A stretch of DNA of 64,000 bases, from the NCBI GenBank assembly GCA_037176705.1, contig CM073891.1:92586327-92650326 (forward strand), given 5' to 3'. Position numbers and translations under genes: made by a program. Origin of the DNA: Molossus alvarezi. Lineage: Eukaryota > Chordata > Mammalia > Chiroptera > Molossidae. Positions within the stretch are counted from its first letter, which is position 1. The number at the start of each line of letters is the position of its first letter. Positions 33,056 to 46,150 of this stretch are shown here, one piece after another. Below the pieces are notes generated by a model. The model ran no database searches, was not told where the DNA came from, and was given only the letters and a program-made list of their open reading frames with translations.

Positions 33056-34656
33056 AGTAAATATCCACTTGTATTTTTATTATGCTTTCGCTTATTATTC
33101 TATTTTCTCTAGTCTTATGATTTTTTTGTTCTTTAAAATGAGGAACTGTAAAATTCATATTAAACTGGGAAATGGTCTATGTTAAAGCATGAATGCCTCA
33201 CTGGCTCCTGTTTCCTTTAGCTTTTAAAACTTCCTTGCAGCCCTCCAAAATCTTTTATTTCAGAGTAAGAGGATTCTTTTATCTTAAAAAATAATCCTCA
33301 GCAAAGGTTTTCCAACTCCAACCTAAAAAAATCACAGCTTGGTGAAGCTATAAAGGAAAATTTTTCCTCCAAAGGCAACTCAGCACTTGTGAAAAGGATT
33401 GTTTTATCTTATTAAAGACTGATCATCTCTATGTGATGAAAGCTGTGTAATTAAAATTCATGGTCTCTTCGGTATGAGAAAAAACTGTAAGGTTGCAGAA
33501 CAGATGAAGTGTGCTGGGCTGAGGGCACGGTCAACTATAAAGGAGCAACATGAAGGACATTTTTGTATCTTAACTGTAGCCATAAGCAAGGTTTTAGGCA
33601 CTTGTCAGAACTATTACAACTGTATCTAAAATTAGTAAAATTTTTCTCAATTTACATTTTCAAAAAATCATGGTCTATAGTATCTTTGACACAGTCAACC
33701 TTGATAAAGCCTCCTAATCTGTATGAAAAACAAATGGTGTAGAAATTATTAACTAAGGTCGATCCTGCGCAACTTATCAAGTTTAGAAAATAGCCAGAAG
33801 CCTTGTTCCACAGTAAAAGCCATTTTGAATCTATTCTGCATTTCATGCCATCATTAATATGAATATTTTAAACTGGACCAAATGTATTCTCCCTTAACTT
33901 ATATTGATTTTCTGCCTCTCACAGCCTCTAACGTTTTTGAGGATTACGGGGTTGGAACAGTTGAAAGAGAGCAGATAACTGCTCCCGGTTTAGCAACTTG
34001 AGAATGTTCAGCTTTGTTTCAGTGCCATTTCTCTTTTGAGAATGACTGTTTTTTCTTTCTTCCTAATTATATTTCAGAAGATTAGAAGATTGGGGATATT
34101 CTGAAATCAGCCCTGAGCGATCTCTCTCTCTCTCTCTCTCTCTTTCTCTTCCTGGAAGATAGATATAGATATATGTAGATAAAAATAATCACAAAAGTCA
34201 TAATGTATTCAAGGAAAACTCAGAGAAAGTCACTCAAAAAGAGAAACCACTGTTAAACTGTGATCTTCTTATAAGTAACTTAAAGTTTTTAAATGGAATT
34301 ATAATAGATCCCAAAGGGACACATTGGTATTTGACTGTCAAGGCCAACGAGGACTGCGGTTTTGTTGCTATTGTCGCACATGCAATGACTTTTAATAAGA
34401 AGCATCATAAAAGCACATATCTTTAGATATGAAACAGTTTTGTTTTAGGTTTTACTTTAAAGTTCTGTGACAATCTATTTATTTTGTAGTTATAAAATGT
34501 CCGCGCACTAGGATTCTCTAACCACAAGTAAAATACCTGAGAAAACTAGTGCTAAAAATGTTTCAGACAAAGATGCTGTATTATATTCAGCTTTACTTAG
34601 ATCCTTTCCTGAGAAAAGTCACTTGATTATTTCTAAATCAATTTGTCAATACTGAT
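33056..34656. other. Long unassigned single-copy-looking stretch
   Basis: No transposon recognised apart from a (CT)n microsatellite at 34121-34145 followed by a (GATA)-like run. No coding region. Confidence 0.4.
34121..34145 (+). repeat. (CT)n microsatellite
   Basis: A pure CT dinucleotide run followed by TTTCTCTTCC and an imperfect GATATA/GATA stretch (34159-34184). Not attached to a recognisable SINE. Confidence 0.85.
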
Positions 34657-35130
34657 TCAGTTATCTATTGTTACATAGAAGCCATGTCCGCAATTTAGTG
34701 GTTTACAACAGCACTACTGTGTCTCATGATTCCCTGGCTTGGCTGGGCCGATCTCTGCTGGTTTTACCTATGTATCCATGTGTCTAGTTCAGTGGAGAGA
34801 TGGCTGGGCTGAAGGATTCTTATAGTTTGGGCAGTTAGTGCTAATGTGCCCTGAGACACTCTCCGTTTCCCATGAATCTTCTCATCTGCTGGTAGCCAGA
34901 TGGACATCCTTCAATGGCAGTTTGGGTCAGCATTCTAAGAAGGTGGAGGAAGACGCCCTAGTACCTCTTGAGGCCTGGGCTTTAGAACTTGCACAAGGTT
35001 ATTTCTGTCACAATCTGTTATTCAGAACAGCTTTTACATTTATTGTAGTCAAATAGGTGGAACAGTAAACTCCCCACCTGAAGGAAATTGTTGGAAAATA
35101 TCCTGGCCATGCTTTATTATCAGGTACCTT
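34657..35130 (-). mobile_element. MLT1-type (MaLR) LTR, reverse, decayed
   Basis: Starts CAGTTATCTATTGTTACATAG, then AATTTAGTGGTTTACAACAG and TGATTCCCTGGCTTGGCTGG. The right part (AAACTCCCCACCTGAAGG) also fits a MaLR LTR in reverse. The right end is uncertain. Confidence 0.55.
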
Positions 35131-35389
35131 GTCAGCATTCTTCAGCACCACGAGCCCAGTGTTCCAGAGTATCACCCATTCTGATTCTATGAAGGATTCT
35201 CTTTTATACATCTTCCAAATCATTCCGTCTGCTTAAGTATTTACTCCTATCATTTTTTTGTTGTTGTTAATCAGAATAACCTGGCTATGTCTCTCAATTT
35301 AATTTTTTTATTAAATCCACAAATATGTTTTAGGCATTATACTACTTTTAAATGTATTATTATAATACTCTTTGTTGAGACTACTACTA

Positions 35390-35590
35390 TTTACTAAACT
35401 ACTTAAGTGCTATTTTGTGCCATAGAGATACTTAGAATGAAAAAAAATTAATGACCTTGAGAGATGAATACTATTATTTTTATTTCACAGTTGAAGAAAT
35501 GGTGGATTGGCGTTGTTAAGGAACATCTCCAGCTTGGCCTAGGTGGACGAGATGGACGTCTTTCTATCCTCTAAGCCTGTGTCTTCTAAA
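35390..35590 (+). repeat. MIR SINE fragment
   Basis: CTACTTAAGTGCTATTTTGTGCC, then TATTATTTTTATTTCACAG and a late AGCCTGTGTCTTCT match the MIR layout. Old. Confidence 0.55.
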
Positions 35591-37819
35591 ATAGTACAAT
35601 AATATACTGCCATGTCATAAATAAGAATATTGTTTTCATAAATTGATTGTCAGTTTCCAATTATATTGTCAAGATCACGGTTAACACAAACTGTATTTTA
35701 ATGTTGATTCTGCTCTTTATTTTAATTTTTCACGCCACTTTTTACTGCAGAAAAATAAGTATACTCTACATACATGGATGCTGGTAGCACAAAGGTTAAT
35801 TGAATCTGAGCATGAATTTTTCCAGTGTGGTAGCTAAGAGCGGCGCTTCCTGTGAAGGATCACTAAAAGCCAGGCAAGCATTATCAGAGGCAGAATCAGA
35901 ATACTTAATTTAGAAGCCACAGAGTAAGTGAGAGGGCAGGGTTGAAACCAGAGAGCCAAAAGGAAAGCCAAAGCAAGAGTCAAAGGCCCGGGAGGATCGG
36001 AACAAAGGGAGAAAAATTAAAGAAATTGAGATACTAAGTCAATTTGTGGAAACCCTTATAAAGCCAATATGTAAGCCAGAGACAAGAGTCACAGCATGAA
36101 GCAAGATGGGTGGAGTTAACTCTAAAGAAAATTAAAATCTCTTTGGAGATCAAGCACCCGTCTCTATTATCATTTTTAAATAGTATTCTCCCTTTCATAG
36201 ATAAAGACAAGGATAGTATGTGTTCCACAGCGAAAGGCTTAATTGCTTGTTTTCTTTTATTAAAATGTTTTGTGGTAAGAATAATCTATTGCTTCAAAAA
36301 TGGGCACTGATGGGAAAATGAATGAGTTCAGAAAGGACTGCACAGCAGTCTGGCCGCCAGGCTGAAAGGCCCTAGGAAAGCTTGGGCAGCCAAGCCCCAG
36401 GGTAGGTTCCAGGAAAGTGCAGTAGTGGTCCACAATGCAGGTTTTTCTACCCAGATTTCGGCATTGAATACTGGTATTTATGCATCATGCCTCCGACCCA
36501 GTAATGGTGTTCCTTCACCCCAAAAAGGGTCTGATGGCCAATTAGTTTATGAGCTCTCAATAGAAAATAAATGAGCCTGAGAAGATATTCTTACCACTAA
36601 ATTTTTTTTAAAAAAGGCATATGGGTACAATAATGGCTACATGAGGGCTGAAATGAGGTAGTGTACTCAGTAGATGTTGGCCATCATGACTGGATTATTA
36701 AAATCTTGCACAACTGGCCCAGGATGTGTGTCTTGCTTTACTTACAAGGCAGGTGGGGCTGATCTGATGCTTTCCTTTTCTTTATTTCATGTATTGGGAA
36801 ATGAAGGAAAGTGTAGAAGTCAGTTTTTGTATCCCTTTTTTTTTTGATAGGGCAATTTTTGTATATTTAAATTTTGTTAAACCCCTTCCATTAATATATA
36901 TGTAGAAATGTGTTAGAAAATTGGTTGTCGTTGTCATGAGTTAAATTTCCACATTTGGCTGAATGGACCATGGTTAGGGTGCATATATTTCAGTGCCTAC
37001 TTCCTTGGAAAGTGAAGAAAGTACAAGACCATTTTCTCATCATAGGTCAGATGTTTGTGATTTCAGAAGACAGTACTGAAGCATTTATAACCTGAAATGA
37101 TAAATCTCATGACCTCATATACATTGCATATATCTATATATCTGTATCTATATCTATAGAGTTATATCATTCTATTTATAGATATATCAAAGTATACTAT
37201 ACATATTTATTTTTTAAATCAAAGATTCAAACCAAAATCCTAAGGCAACTTTAGTAAACAATTTTGAGTAATGTGGGAAAGCTAATTTCTGCTGTTTTTC
37301 TGATAATTCCATCCGTAACAGTGTTCCCGTGGGATAGGAGATTGCTGTTCAGGACAGGATCTTTGGCAGCATCAAGTAGGAATGCAATCATCCTGTCTCA
37401 GGATGCAATCGGGGTTCTCACTTCACTGAGAAAAGATTAACGTACTTCCCTATGCTGGCTGGTTTCAGAATGAAACTTCAGGTCACAAGACATACTCAGG
37501 TGGTCTTCTGGATTCAACTCCTATTACTTGGGTTGGCCATTCTTGTTCCTCAGAGGACAGAGCCTCATTGGCTGCTAGCCAGGAGCAAGCCGTGAAGTGT
37601 GTCCATACACAGTGACAGTCTTCTACTCCCCATGCTGGCCTCTTCCTCCTTCATGGAATCAAACCAGCCCTTTTATGTTAGAATAAAACTGTCTTTAACT
37701 CAAGGGAGTATTTGAGCACTTGGTAGATACATACATAAATATATAAAACTGCCAGTTATAAAATCTTAGAGAATGGTGAATCCTGCTGGAGAGTATGTGC
37801 ATCAAATATAACTCTTAAG
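35591..37819. other. Long unassigned stretch
   Basis: 2.2 kb without a recognised repeat except an imperfect TATATCTA run at 37126-37200. Frames are short. It may contain old repeats below my recognition limit. Confidence 0.35.
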
Positions 37820-37898
37820 CCCTGGCCGGTTTGGCTCAGTGGTTGGAGCATCGGCCTATGGACTGGAGAGTCCCGGGTTTGGTTCCTGCAAAGGGTAT
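37820..37898 (+). mobile_element. VES SINE, head only
   Basis: CCCTGGCCGGTTTGGCTCAG through GGTTTGGTTCCTGCAAAGGG is a well-kept head, then the sequence turns into TATATATATAT. The CT-rich body and the tail are absent: a 3'-truncated copy, unusual for a retroposed SINE. Confidence 0.85.
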
Positions 37899-38557
37899 AT
37901 ATATATCTTAAATCTTATGATTTTTAGTTATTATTTTGGCTTTGTTGTTTTTGTTCTTTTTTATTTATTAGGAAAGCTAAAACTAACCTACAATAGGTTA
38001 GTATTGTACATGTCAAGAATTAGAAACCTACCTCTAATTGTGAGATGGAAACTGCTTATAACTTAAAAAAGAGCTGACATTATGCTTCAAAAATAAAATA
38101 TATCAACATGAGTAAATCATGAAAGTATCAGCTGGTGATATTCTGTAGAAGGTTATACTATCTATGATTCTCAACTGAGTTTTTAGGAACAAATCTTGAA
38201 ACAGTTCTTCATCTCTAAATATATTATTTTACCTGATTTCTCTGTTTTTGCATGGGAGGAGGGTGTAGGACAATACTGCTTCTTTGTATTTTTATTCTAC
38301 TGTGAAATAATTCTTTTATTTTTTAATTCAGGTTTATGGTTAGAATAAATTTTTAAATATTTTATTTCAATTCCTAATCTACATTTTTCCCCCTCTCATT
38401 ACATCCAAGATCTCTTTATATTATGCATACAATGTGTTTAGCTTCAAGTCTCTCCATGGGACAAGAAGAAACATTTTAGAAAGCTTTGTGTCTCCACTTC
38501 CTACTGCAGAGAGGGAATAGAAAAAAAGCATTTACCATACAGGACTACATTTTTGTT
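37899..38557. other. Unassigned AT-rich sequence
   Basis: No element recognised. Confidence 0.4.
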
Positions 38558-38766
38558 TTTAGAAAGCTTTTTTTCTTTATTGATTCTAGAAAGAGAGGAA
38601 GGGAGAGAGAGAAACATTGATGAGAGAGAACATTGACCAGCCGTCTCCTGCATGACCCCCACTGGGGATTGGGCCCACAACCTGGGCACATGCCCTGACC
38701 AGAAATGGAACCGGCGACCTCTTGGTGCATGGGTTGTCACTCAGCCACTGAGCCACACCGGCCGGG
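38558..38766 (-). mobile_element. VES SINE (AATAAA-tailed type), reverse, 15-bp TSD
   Basis: Minus-strand copy with a CCCGGCCGGTGTGGCTCAG head at the right. TSD CAGGACTACATTTTT at about 38540 and 38770. Confidence 0.95.
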
Positions 38767-39123
38767 CCACAGGACTACATTTTTTAAAAAGGTAACATGC
38801 ATAACATAATTAGGAAAGTCTCTAAAACATAGTTTTAGTCCAAAATTATTAGTTATCATATTAGCATTATCTCAGAGTCTATTCACAAAACAAATAATAT
38901 CTAGACAGTTTGGGAGGGGTTATATTTCCCCACTTAGTAATACTGACAGCTTGGTTGTTAATTCTGTAAGAATTTTGCCAACTTTTGCAAGTTCTGTTAA
39001 CTTATGTTTATCAATCCCCTGAGCAGAAGTTCTGAGAGAGGGTCATTGGTTATAGTTCTGTCCATGGGCATGAGGCCTTGCATTTCTCTAGTCAATCCAA
39101 GTGGATCCAAAAGGAAGAACCTT
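38767..39123. other. Unassigned sequence
   Basis: Nothing recognised. Confidence 0.4.
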
Positions 39124-39343
39124 GCCCTGGCCAGTTTTGCTCAGCAGTTAGAGCATCAGCCCTTGGACCAAAGAGTCATGGTTTGGTCCCCGGTCCTGGT
39201 CAGGGTCATGGGGGAGGCAACCAGTAAATGTCTCTCTTCATGGATGTTTTTCTCTCTCTCTCCCTCCCTCCTCCCCTCCCACTGTATCTGAACATAAGTG
39301 GGAAAAGAAAATATCATCGGGTGAGGATTTAAAAACTAATAAC
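39124..39343 (+). mobile_element. VES SINE, with internal deletion
   Basis: TGCCCTGGCCAGTTTTGCTCAGCAG head. The B-box region is shortened: GGTTTGGTCCCCGGTCCTGG joins directly to the second half. CT tract and ATCATCGGGTGAGGATTT end. Confidence 0.92.
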
Positions 39344-39540
39344 AATAGAAGACAGCACTCTAATGGAATCTATAGTAAGAACATGTATTCATGCAAACAA
39401 ACACAACTGTTTTCTTTATCTAAAACAAGCCAATAAAACTGCCTGGCCATTTTATAATAGGTAAATATTTTAAAATCTGAAGAACCATTTAATATTAACC
39501 CTGTGAAAGGAATGTGAGTGTGCCTGTGAATGTGTACATG

Positions 39541-39566
39541 TGCGTGTGCGTGTGTGTGTGTGTGCA
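39541..39566 (+). repeat. (GT)n microsatellite
   Basis: Imperfect GT/CGTG run within a purine-pyrimidine alternating stretch (39516-39566). Confidence 0.8.
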
Positions 39567-39599
39567 TGTGGAAATGGTGGTGGACAGAATTCAATCAAA

Positions 39600-40769
39600 G
39601 GTAAGTCTGAGTGTACAGGCTCTTATGAATGAGTTCAGACCATCCTGGAGGAGAAAGTCCATCTCGACATGCCTCCTGCCATGCTTCCGTTAGCGCCTAA
39701 ACCATGGCATAATGGGCAGCTAGTGATTTTCTGGCTACATTCTGTTTCTGGGAACCATTCACTCTCTGGGGATAAATTCACTCATATGCTTTCTGTTTTT
39801 GTTAAATCTATTAAATTATCTTTCATTGAAAAAAACTGCTGGCAGCAGAGCTGTATTTCACAGCTGGCATATTGATTTTAGCGTGAAGTTCCTAAGGATA
39901 CTCACTCTGTAAGTGGTTATTGTGTTCTATTATGAAAAAGAGCCACAGGTTACACACATCTCTCTCTTCCTACCTCTCTCATTCTTCGCTGGGTTCTCAT
40001 TGTCTTTTTTCAACTCATACTCAATTCTGTTGGCTGTGTCGATGGAAGAAGGTTAGATAATGTCATCCCAAAACCCTGATGTCAGGTGTACAAGGGTGTA
40101 ATGTACAAGGGAGTGAGACAAATCGAGCAAAACTGCCGGCCTCAGATGCTTCCAGGTGGGCTGGAAGAGAAACATATTTGAGAGTGAGGAGAGTTTATCA
40201 GTACAGACATAAGAAGAATTTTTAATTTATGTTCATTAATTTTTGCCTTTCATCATTTCTCTAGCTACATCTGCACTTTTGTCCAATCTTGAGCAGTTGA
40301 GATAAAAGCAATTTATTTGCTCAGGACAGTCTTTAAAATCAACATCACTGTAATTCAATTAAGTAGCATAATTATTCTGTTGAGTATATTTTTCTGTTGT
40401 TCTCAGGTCAGATATACTTCCTGAAGATAAGAGTCCCTATTTCTGCTTAGTTTATTGCATGTCATGTTTGATAATGTGAGGGCTGGTCAGAAAATTAATT
40501 GATTATATGTACTGTAAAAAGCTGAGTTTTTGTTTTTATTTTTTAAATTAATAGATATTGCCTTCTCCTGGAAGTGTGGAACATATCAAACCATGTTTGT
40601 AAAACATGCCTAAGCAATTGTGTTTGTCATAAGTAAGTGCAATGTAATTGTCATCTATCTATGTCTCCTTTTGTTTCAATAAGAATGTGAAAATATTAAC
40701 CAAATTAATGGAAAAGGCTATTTTTAATGTGCTTAGACTTTGTATGAAATAAGGAGAGAGAGAGAGAGA
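39600..40769. other. Unassigned single-copy-looking sequence
   Basis: No transposon recognised. 39640-39900 is of mixed composition and repeat-free and could be conserved regulatory DNA, but I cannot test that. Confidence 0.35.
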
Positions 40770-41060
40770 ATGTCCTGAGCTCCCTTTATGTGCTAATCAC
40801 CATGTTAGACATGTTACCTACATATTATACATTTCAATAATTATGATCTTGTCTTCAACATATACTTCTCATATTACAGGTAAATTAACTGTGACACAGA
40901 AGGGTTATAGGCAGTTCAGAAACCTCAATGTCAAATATGCAGTATGACAGCACTGGTGACAGATCAGGTAGGAGCACAGGCTCCAGGAGTATTGAGGGTC
41001 ATGCAGTAACTAAGGGTGGATCTACAGCTATATCTCAGGCCTTCTGTTTTTTAGTCCAAC
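40770..41060 (+). repeat. MIR SINE, nearly full length
   Basis: TATGTGCTAATCACCATGTTAG, ATTTCAATAATTATGATCTT, CATATTACAGGTAAATTAACTG and ATGCAGTAACTAAGGGTGG follow the MIR order from core to 3' end. Confidence 0.7.
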
Positions 41061-41659
41061 TATGTCTCCATGCTAATACATGGTCTTCTATTCTGCCGTA
41101 CTTTTCAATATCTTTGCCAATAAAAGATTTACCATAAACTTGGATATTCAAATATATGAAATAATATGAGTAAAATATACAGCACAATAAAATGCTATAT
41201 GTGTAACAGAGCTTTAAACAGTTAAAAGATTAAATACAAATATGATATTTGGTGTAGTTTTATCAGTGGGAGGAATAGTTTAAATACATAAGAACAATTT
41301 ATCAAATGGCTGGTCATGATTGAGCATTACTGTTGCGTATATATGTTCAATATTAAATGACAGAGTCACATCCAACACGCATGGTCATACCTCACATAAA
41401 TACTGTGGAGTGATGGCCAGGTCTGTCCTACTGGAGCTCACGGAGTAAGGGGTGAAGCGCAGTGTGGTGCCCGGTGGCATGGACACTGCAGAACTGCCTC
41501 ATAGGATTGTATAAGGGTGAAATGACATGTTAAATGAGAAAATATGTATGAAAATATTTTATAAGTCATTATATGTGACACAAATCACAAGTAATATCTT
41601 ATATCTACTGTAGACCTTATACTTTAAATGAGTTTTTTAGATAATTATGCTTTTTTATA

Positions 41660-41742
41660 TTAGGAGATGCATGTTTACTGTTTTATTACTATTATGGATA
41701 CATTTTCATGGATGAGGAAACTGAGGCTCAAAAAGGTAAAAT
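41660..41742 (+). repeat. MIR fragment interrupted by a VES SINE
   Basis: TACTATTATGGATACATTTT followed by CATGGATGAGGAAACTGAGGC is the most conserved MIR segment. The SINE at 41745 cuts it. Confidence 0.75.
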
Positions 41743-41744
41743 AA

Positions 41745-41965
41745 GCCCATCCACTGTGGCTCGGTGGTTGAGCGTCGACCCATGAACTAAGAGGTCTCCG
41801 GTTCGACTCCCAGTCAGGGCGCATGCCCAGGTTGTGGGCCCGATCCCCAGTGGGGGGCATGAGGAGGCGGCCAGTCGATGTTCTGTCTCATTGATGTTTC
41901 TATCTCTCACTTCCTCTTCCTTCCTCTCTCTCTAAAAATCAATAAAGGAAAAAAAAAATTTTTAA
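41745..41965 (+). mobile_element. VES SINE with 10-bp TSD
   Basis: GTGGCTCGGTGGTTGAGCGTCG head with retained CpGs, GGTTCGACTCCCAG, GGGCCCGATCCCCAGTGGGG, CT-rich body and AATCAATAAAGG. TSD AGGTAAAATA on both sides. Confidence 0.95.
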
Positions 41966-43182
41966 TAGGTAAAATAGGTTTTCAGAAATAACAGTATGTA
42001 CAGAAACCAAGAAACAGATATACAGGTCACAGATATAAGACATATGTCTAATTGCCAGCTGTGCTCAATTTACTTGAGATAACATATTATAAAACCATAG
42101 ATATAGACTCCTTCCCAACCTTTTAACAATCAGCAGATTCACAAGTTTTAGAATAGGTTGTTGGACTAGGTAATTTGTACAGTAACTTTTAGCCACTAAC
42201 TTGATTATTCAGTTTACTTTTAGACCTAATATGTCTGTGTTTTCTGTAGTGTATGCTTTTAACATAGAAATCATCAGTGAATCCCCATCATTAATTTTGT
42301 AAACAAATATAATAATTGGAGTCTATAAACTGAAGTTATTAAAGTTTAGTTTCTATGAACATTAATTGAGCATTTACTATGCATATTTACTTAGTAAAGG
42401 TTTTTTCCTGTTTATTTGGGACTTTTCCTGTTGTCTCTGTTGTCTTTACCTTCAAATCTAGGGCCAAAGAAAACTGCTAACAATTAGGTATAAACTTATT
42501 TTCTCAAACTTCCTAAGAGAAAGAAGAATCAGTAAAAGAAAAATTATAATAATCTATTCCAATGTTCTTCCTTGGTCTATGTAAGCGAGAGACTGGAGGA
42601 GGAGTGGGAAGAGGTTATGGGTGTCTTTGGCTGTGGGGAGAGTTGCAATCCTAGGAGAGGTAATCCTTTTTTCTTTTCCAATGTAAAAGAAAGGAAATGG
42701 CACTTTTCCACCTTTTCTCCCCTTTGGCTCAATGAACAGGGGAGAGAGTTTTAAAGTGTTTTAGAAATATTAAGTTTCTACCTGAGAAGGAGTTTGAGAT
42801 TCCAAGTGAGATTTCAACTGAGCATTTTAGTATACATTTGAAAGGCATTCAAAGGAGACAGGTTAAGCTGTTGCTGAGTTAGCACTCCCTGTCTGCTGTG
42901 GCCCAGGAAGGTCACCTTCCTGGGGATCAAGGAGACAAGGCGAAAAGCAAATGAACTGAGCTCCCTTGCTCTTTCTCGCACTTGAGCGGGCTGAGTGAGA
43001 AGGATGTAACAGTCAAAGGCTGTGTGGTGCACGTCCAGGGTAAGCAATGGAGCCAGCTGTGGAAAAGATTAGAGTGGGTTTTCCAGATCAGGTAAACATA
43101 CAGAGGAGAGTTCTCACTGAGGCTTCAAAAAATGTGCACATGCCCAGAACCACAGGTTGCTTATAGCAGGACTTAGTAAACA
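41966..43182. other. Unassigned sequence
   Basis: Nothing recognised. A mixed-composition block at 42870-43070 has no domain in either strand. Confidence 0.4.
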
Positions 43183-43389
43183 CTTTTTTTTTCTTTATTG
43201 ATTTTAGAAAGAGGAAGGGAGAAGGAGAAAGAGATAGAAACATCAATGAGAGAGAACATCAATTGGGTGCCCCTCACATGCCCCCACTGGGGATTTGGCC
43301 CAAAACCTGGACACGCACCCTGACCAGGAATCAAACTGACAACCTCTTGGTGCATGGGTTGACTCAACAACTGAGCCACACCGGCCAGG
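43183..43389 (-). mobile_element. VES SINE, reverse
   Basis: Minus-strand copy: CCTGGCCGGTGTGGCTCAG at the right end, AATAAAGAAAAAA at the left. TSD AGGACTTAGTAAA and AGGACTTAGTGAA. Confidence 0.95.
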
Positions 43390-45942
43390 CAGGACTTAGT
43401 GAAAAATTTAAAAAGGCGCCTCCTCTGAGTAGGTACAGTCCATGGCAGGACACATGCCTTATTGAGTGGAGCACAGACTGGATAGCAATCTGCTTTCACC
43501 CCCATGCATGGGCATATCTTATGCAGATCACAGCCTGTAGAACTTCATGTGGCCACCTGGTGGATGAACACCCAAAAGTGTTGTCCACAGGGACCAGAAT
43601 TTGTTAGCCAAAGCAGAGAGAGCCAGCAGAGAAAAGTCAACATTCACAATCATTTCAATAGTCACGTGACCCTGTTCTTCACCTCTTTCTCTGCATATGA
43701 CCTGGGAAAAAGTATTCTCCAGGGGAAGAGGATGTGTTAAAGGCAGACCATGCTCTGTACTCTAAATATGTGGGTCCTAGTACATGTGGCCTAAATGAGA
43801 GGAGGGTGAGAAGAAACCTAATGAGATGTTAATGGACGCTAACCAAAATTATGGAATCTACCTGAGATGTTGAGAGGAAAGGGAGGTTAAGAAAAAGCAT
43901 AAATACATCACACTGTGCTTATATACAGTACTTTCTTTTTAAGAATTTTCAATAAACTCATTTTTCTATCATCATCATTATAATCTTCATACTTTATATA
44001 AATCTTTCAATTGGTTAATATTTTCTCTGTTTTGCATATGAGGAGACAGCACTTCATATTCAGTTATATATTCAGACTCAATGGCCAATATCTAAAGAGA
44101 AGTCTGGCACAAAGTTCATTTGTAAAATCAATCCTTCAAGTGGTCTCTTCATCCTCTACCAGAGTTTGACAATGGACACCAAGCCTTGTCAGAAAGTCCT
44201 ACTAAGTTCCACATTATTTTACTATTTCTTAGATATTAATCTGAGGGGTTTATGGAACTATTTTAATTTTTGCCTTTGAGTATACTGAAGTTTTTACATT
44301 GTAATAAATGTCTGTCTGCAGCACTAGCAAGATTTAGACCTCACAATGTTTAAGTAATTTAGTCCTAAATTATGCTGTGCTGCCTCATAATTAAAGAGTG
44401 TCAAGTGGGCTGCAATCTGTGAACATTAATTAAAGCTTTTATATTGCACCAGAAACCCTTTGAACAAATAGAAGTAATTGTCAGTGCATAGAGAAAATAT
44501 ATGTAGTTTTTGCTTCTAAAAACCATTGCGAATATCTGCAGTAATTTTCTTTTCTTTGTTTGGCACCCCAACATCTGAGACTTTTCTCAGATTAGAGGGA
44601 TCCTCCATCTTTTATGATAGTCTCCTCCCCATAGAAGCTGAAATCTCAACATCTGTCTTTTGCAGTTTCCTTAGAAGCTACTGCCTGAGAATCACATACA
44701 TGTTTCACCAGTCAGATAGACCTGCTCTGAATAAAGAACCTGCATCTAATGACATAGATCATGCAGAACTTGTTTTGCTGATGGGTCAAAGTAGCTCTGC
44801 TAGGTCCCAGAGTCAGTGGCATCATCTCTTAGAGTCAGAACACAGCGCCCACTGTTAGGGTGCCTGTCGCAGTGTTTGTTTTCTACAGCTCAAGGTTCTG
44901 ATGTTTTCACTTGGGTTAGTTTTCGACATGATACTGAGCATTGCCTCCAAGCGTGAGTTTCTGGCCCTGGTGGATAGACTGTAAGCTAATAACATCCCTG
45001 ACGCAAATTCTTAAGCCACCAAAACCAGAAGCTTAACTAATGAAAGTTCAGCTGTGGGATGGGTAGAAAAATATATATTATTCAGTATCCATCATGCAAA
45101 GTGATATGTAGTTCATGCTCTTTATGTAGCCCCATTTTTTCATTAATATATAGTGGGGGGGTAAAGAAAACATGTTTCTAAAATTGATTGTCTAAATGTA
45201 TATTATATTGAGAAAGAATTTATATTTTATGAAAATAGATATGTTATATATATTTTTATATTTAGAAAGAATGATGTATTTTCTAGTGAAATAATCAAAT
45301 GCTTTAAAATCATCTGAAATACTTTGATGTGGGTATTTAAATTGCAAACAAGTATGGTCACTTATGGATTTGAAGTATATTTGTACACAAAACTTAGGTG
45401 TTTAATCTCAACTGTCAGTTAAATTAAAAATGTTAAGGTACATAAAGACATCTTCATGAAATTGCAGCTTATTATTATTGTTAAAATTATTCTTGCTTTT
45501 AAGATGATAACCTTAGCAAATGTTATGTGAGATGATTCATCATAGGTGTTTGTTACATATGAGTTTACATAACTTAACAATCAGACTATGCTAAATTGCC
45601 ATAGGTTATCTGCAAAATCCAAGCAATACAAGGAAGTAGGAAAAAAAAACAAACACAAATGATGGTAACGCCACATGGACATAATCACCAAAGTACTAAC
45701 AGTCCTCACTTTATGAAAAAAAAAAAAAAAGGCTCCAGGGCAAGGGCCTGGTTTTTTTTCAACACTCATTTTTATGTGTATTGTTTCATATTATGTGAGA
45801 TCCCTATTATTTACTCTATTATAGTAAAAAAAAAAAACAACACACAAAATATGTCAATAAAATTAACCAAAACATTTTTAGGTGGTTGATCTAATACAGT
45901 ATTGTATCTAATCAATTATATGTGTGTAAAATTATTTTTATT
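43390..45942. other. Long unassigned stretch
   Basis: 2.5 kb without a confidently recognised repeat. A weak MIR-like segment lies at 43960-44090 (TTTTGCATATGAGGAGACAG). A 110-codon plus frame (44526-44858) shows no known domain. 44370-44500 holds several ATTAAT/TAATTA cores. An A run lies at 45716-45731. Confidence 0.35.
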
Positions 45943-46150
45943 TGCCCAGCTGGTGTGGCTCGGTGGTTGAGCCTTGACCCATGCACCGAGAGGGTGCTGG
46001 TTCAATTTCCAGTCAAGACACATGACCAGTTTGTGGGCCAAATCCTCAGTGGAGGGGCATGCAGGAGGCAGCCAATCAATGTTCTTACTCATCAATGTTT
46101 CTGTCTCTCTCCCCTTCTCCCTTTCTCTCTCTCTAAAATCAATAAAGGAA
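45943..46150 (+). mobile_element. VES SINE
   Basis: TGCCCAGCTGGTGTGGCTCG head, GGTTCAATTTCCAG, CT-rich body, AATCAATAAAGGAA, with the tail grown into a TA-rich run. Frames over it on both strands are read-through. Confidence 0.93.

Noticed and set aside
44526..44858. 110-codon plus-strand frame as a gene
   Set aside because: No known domain, no supporting signals, and length not unusual for 64 kb of six-frame sequence.
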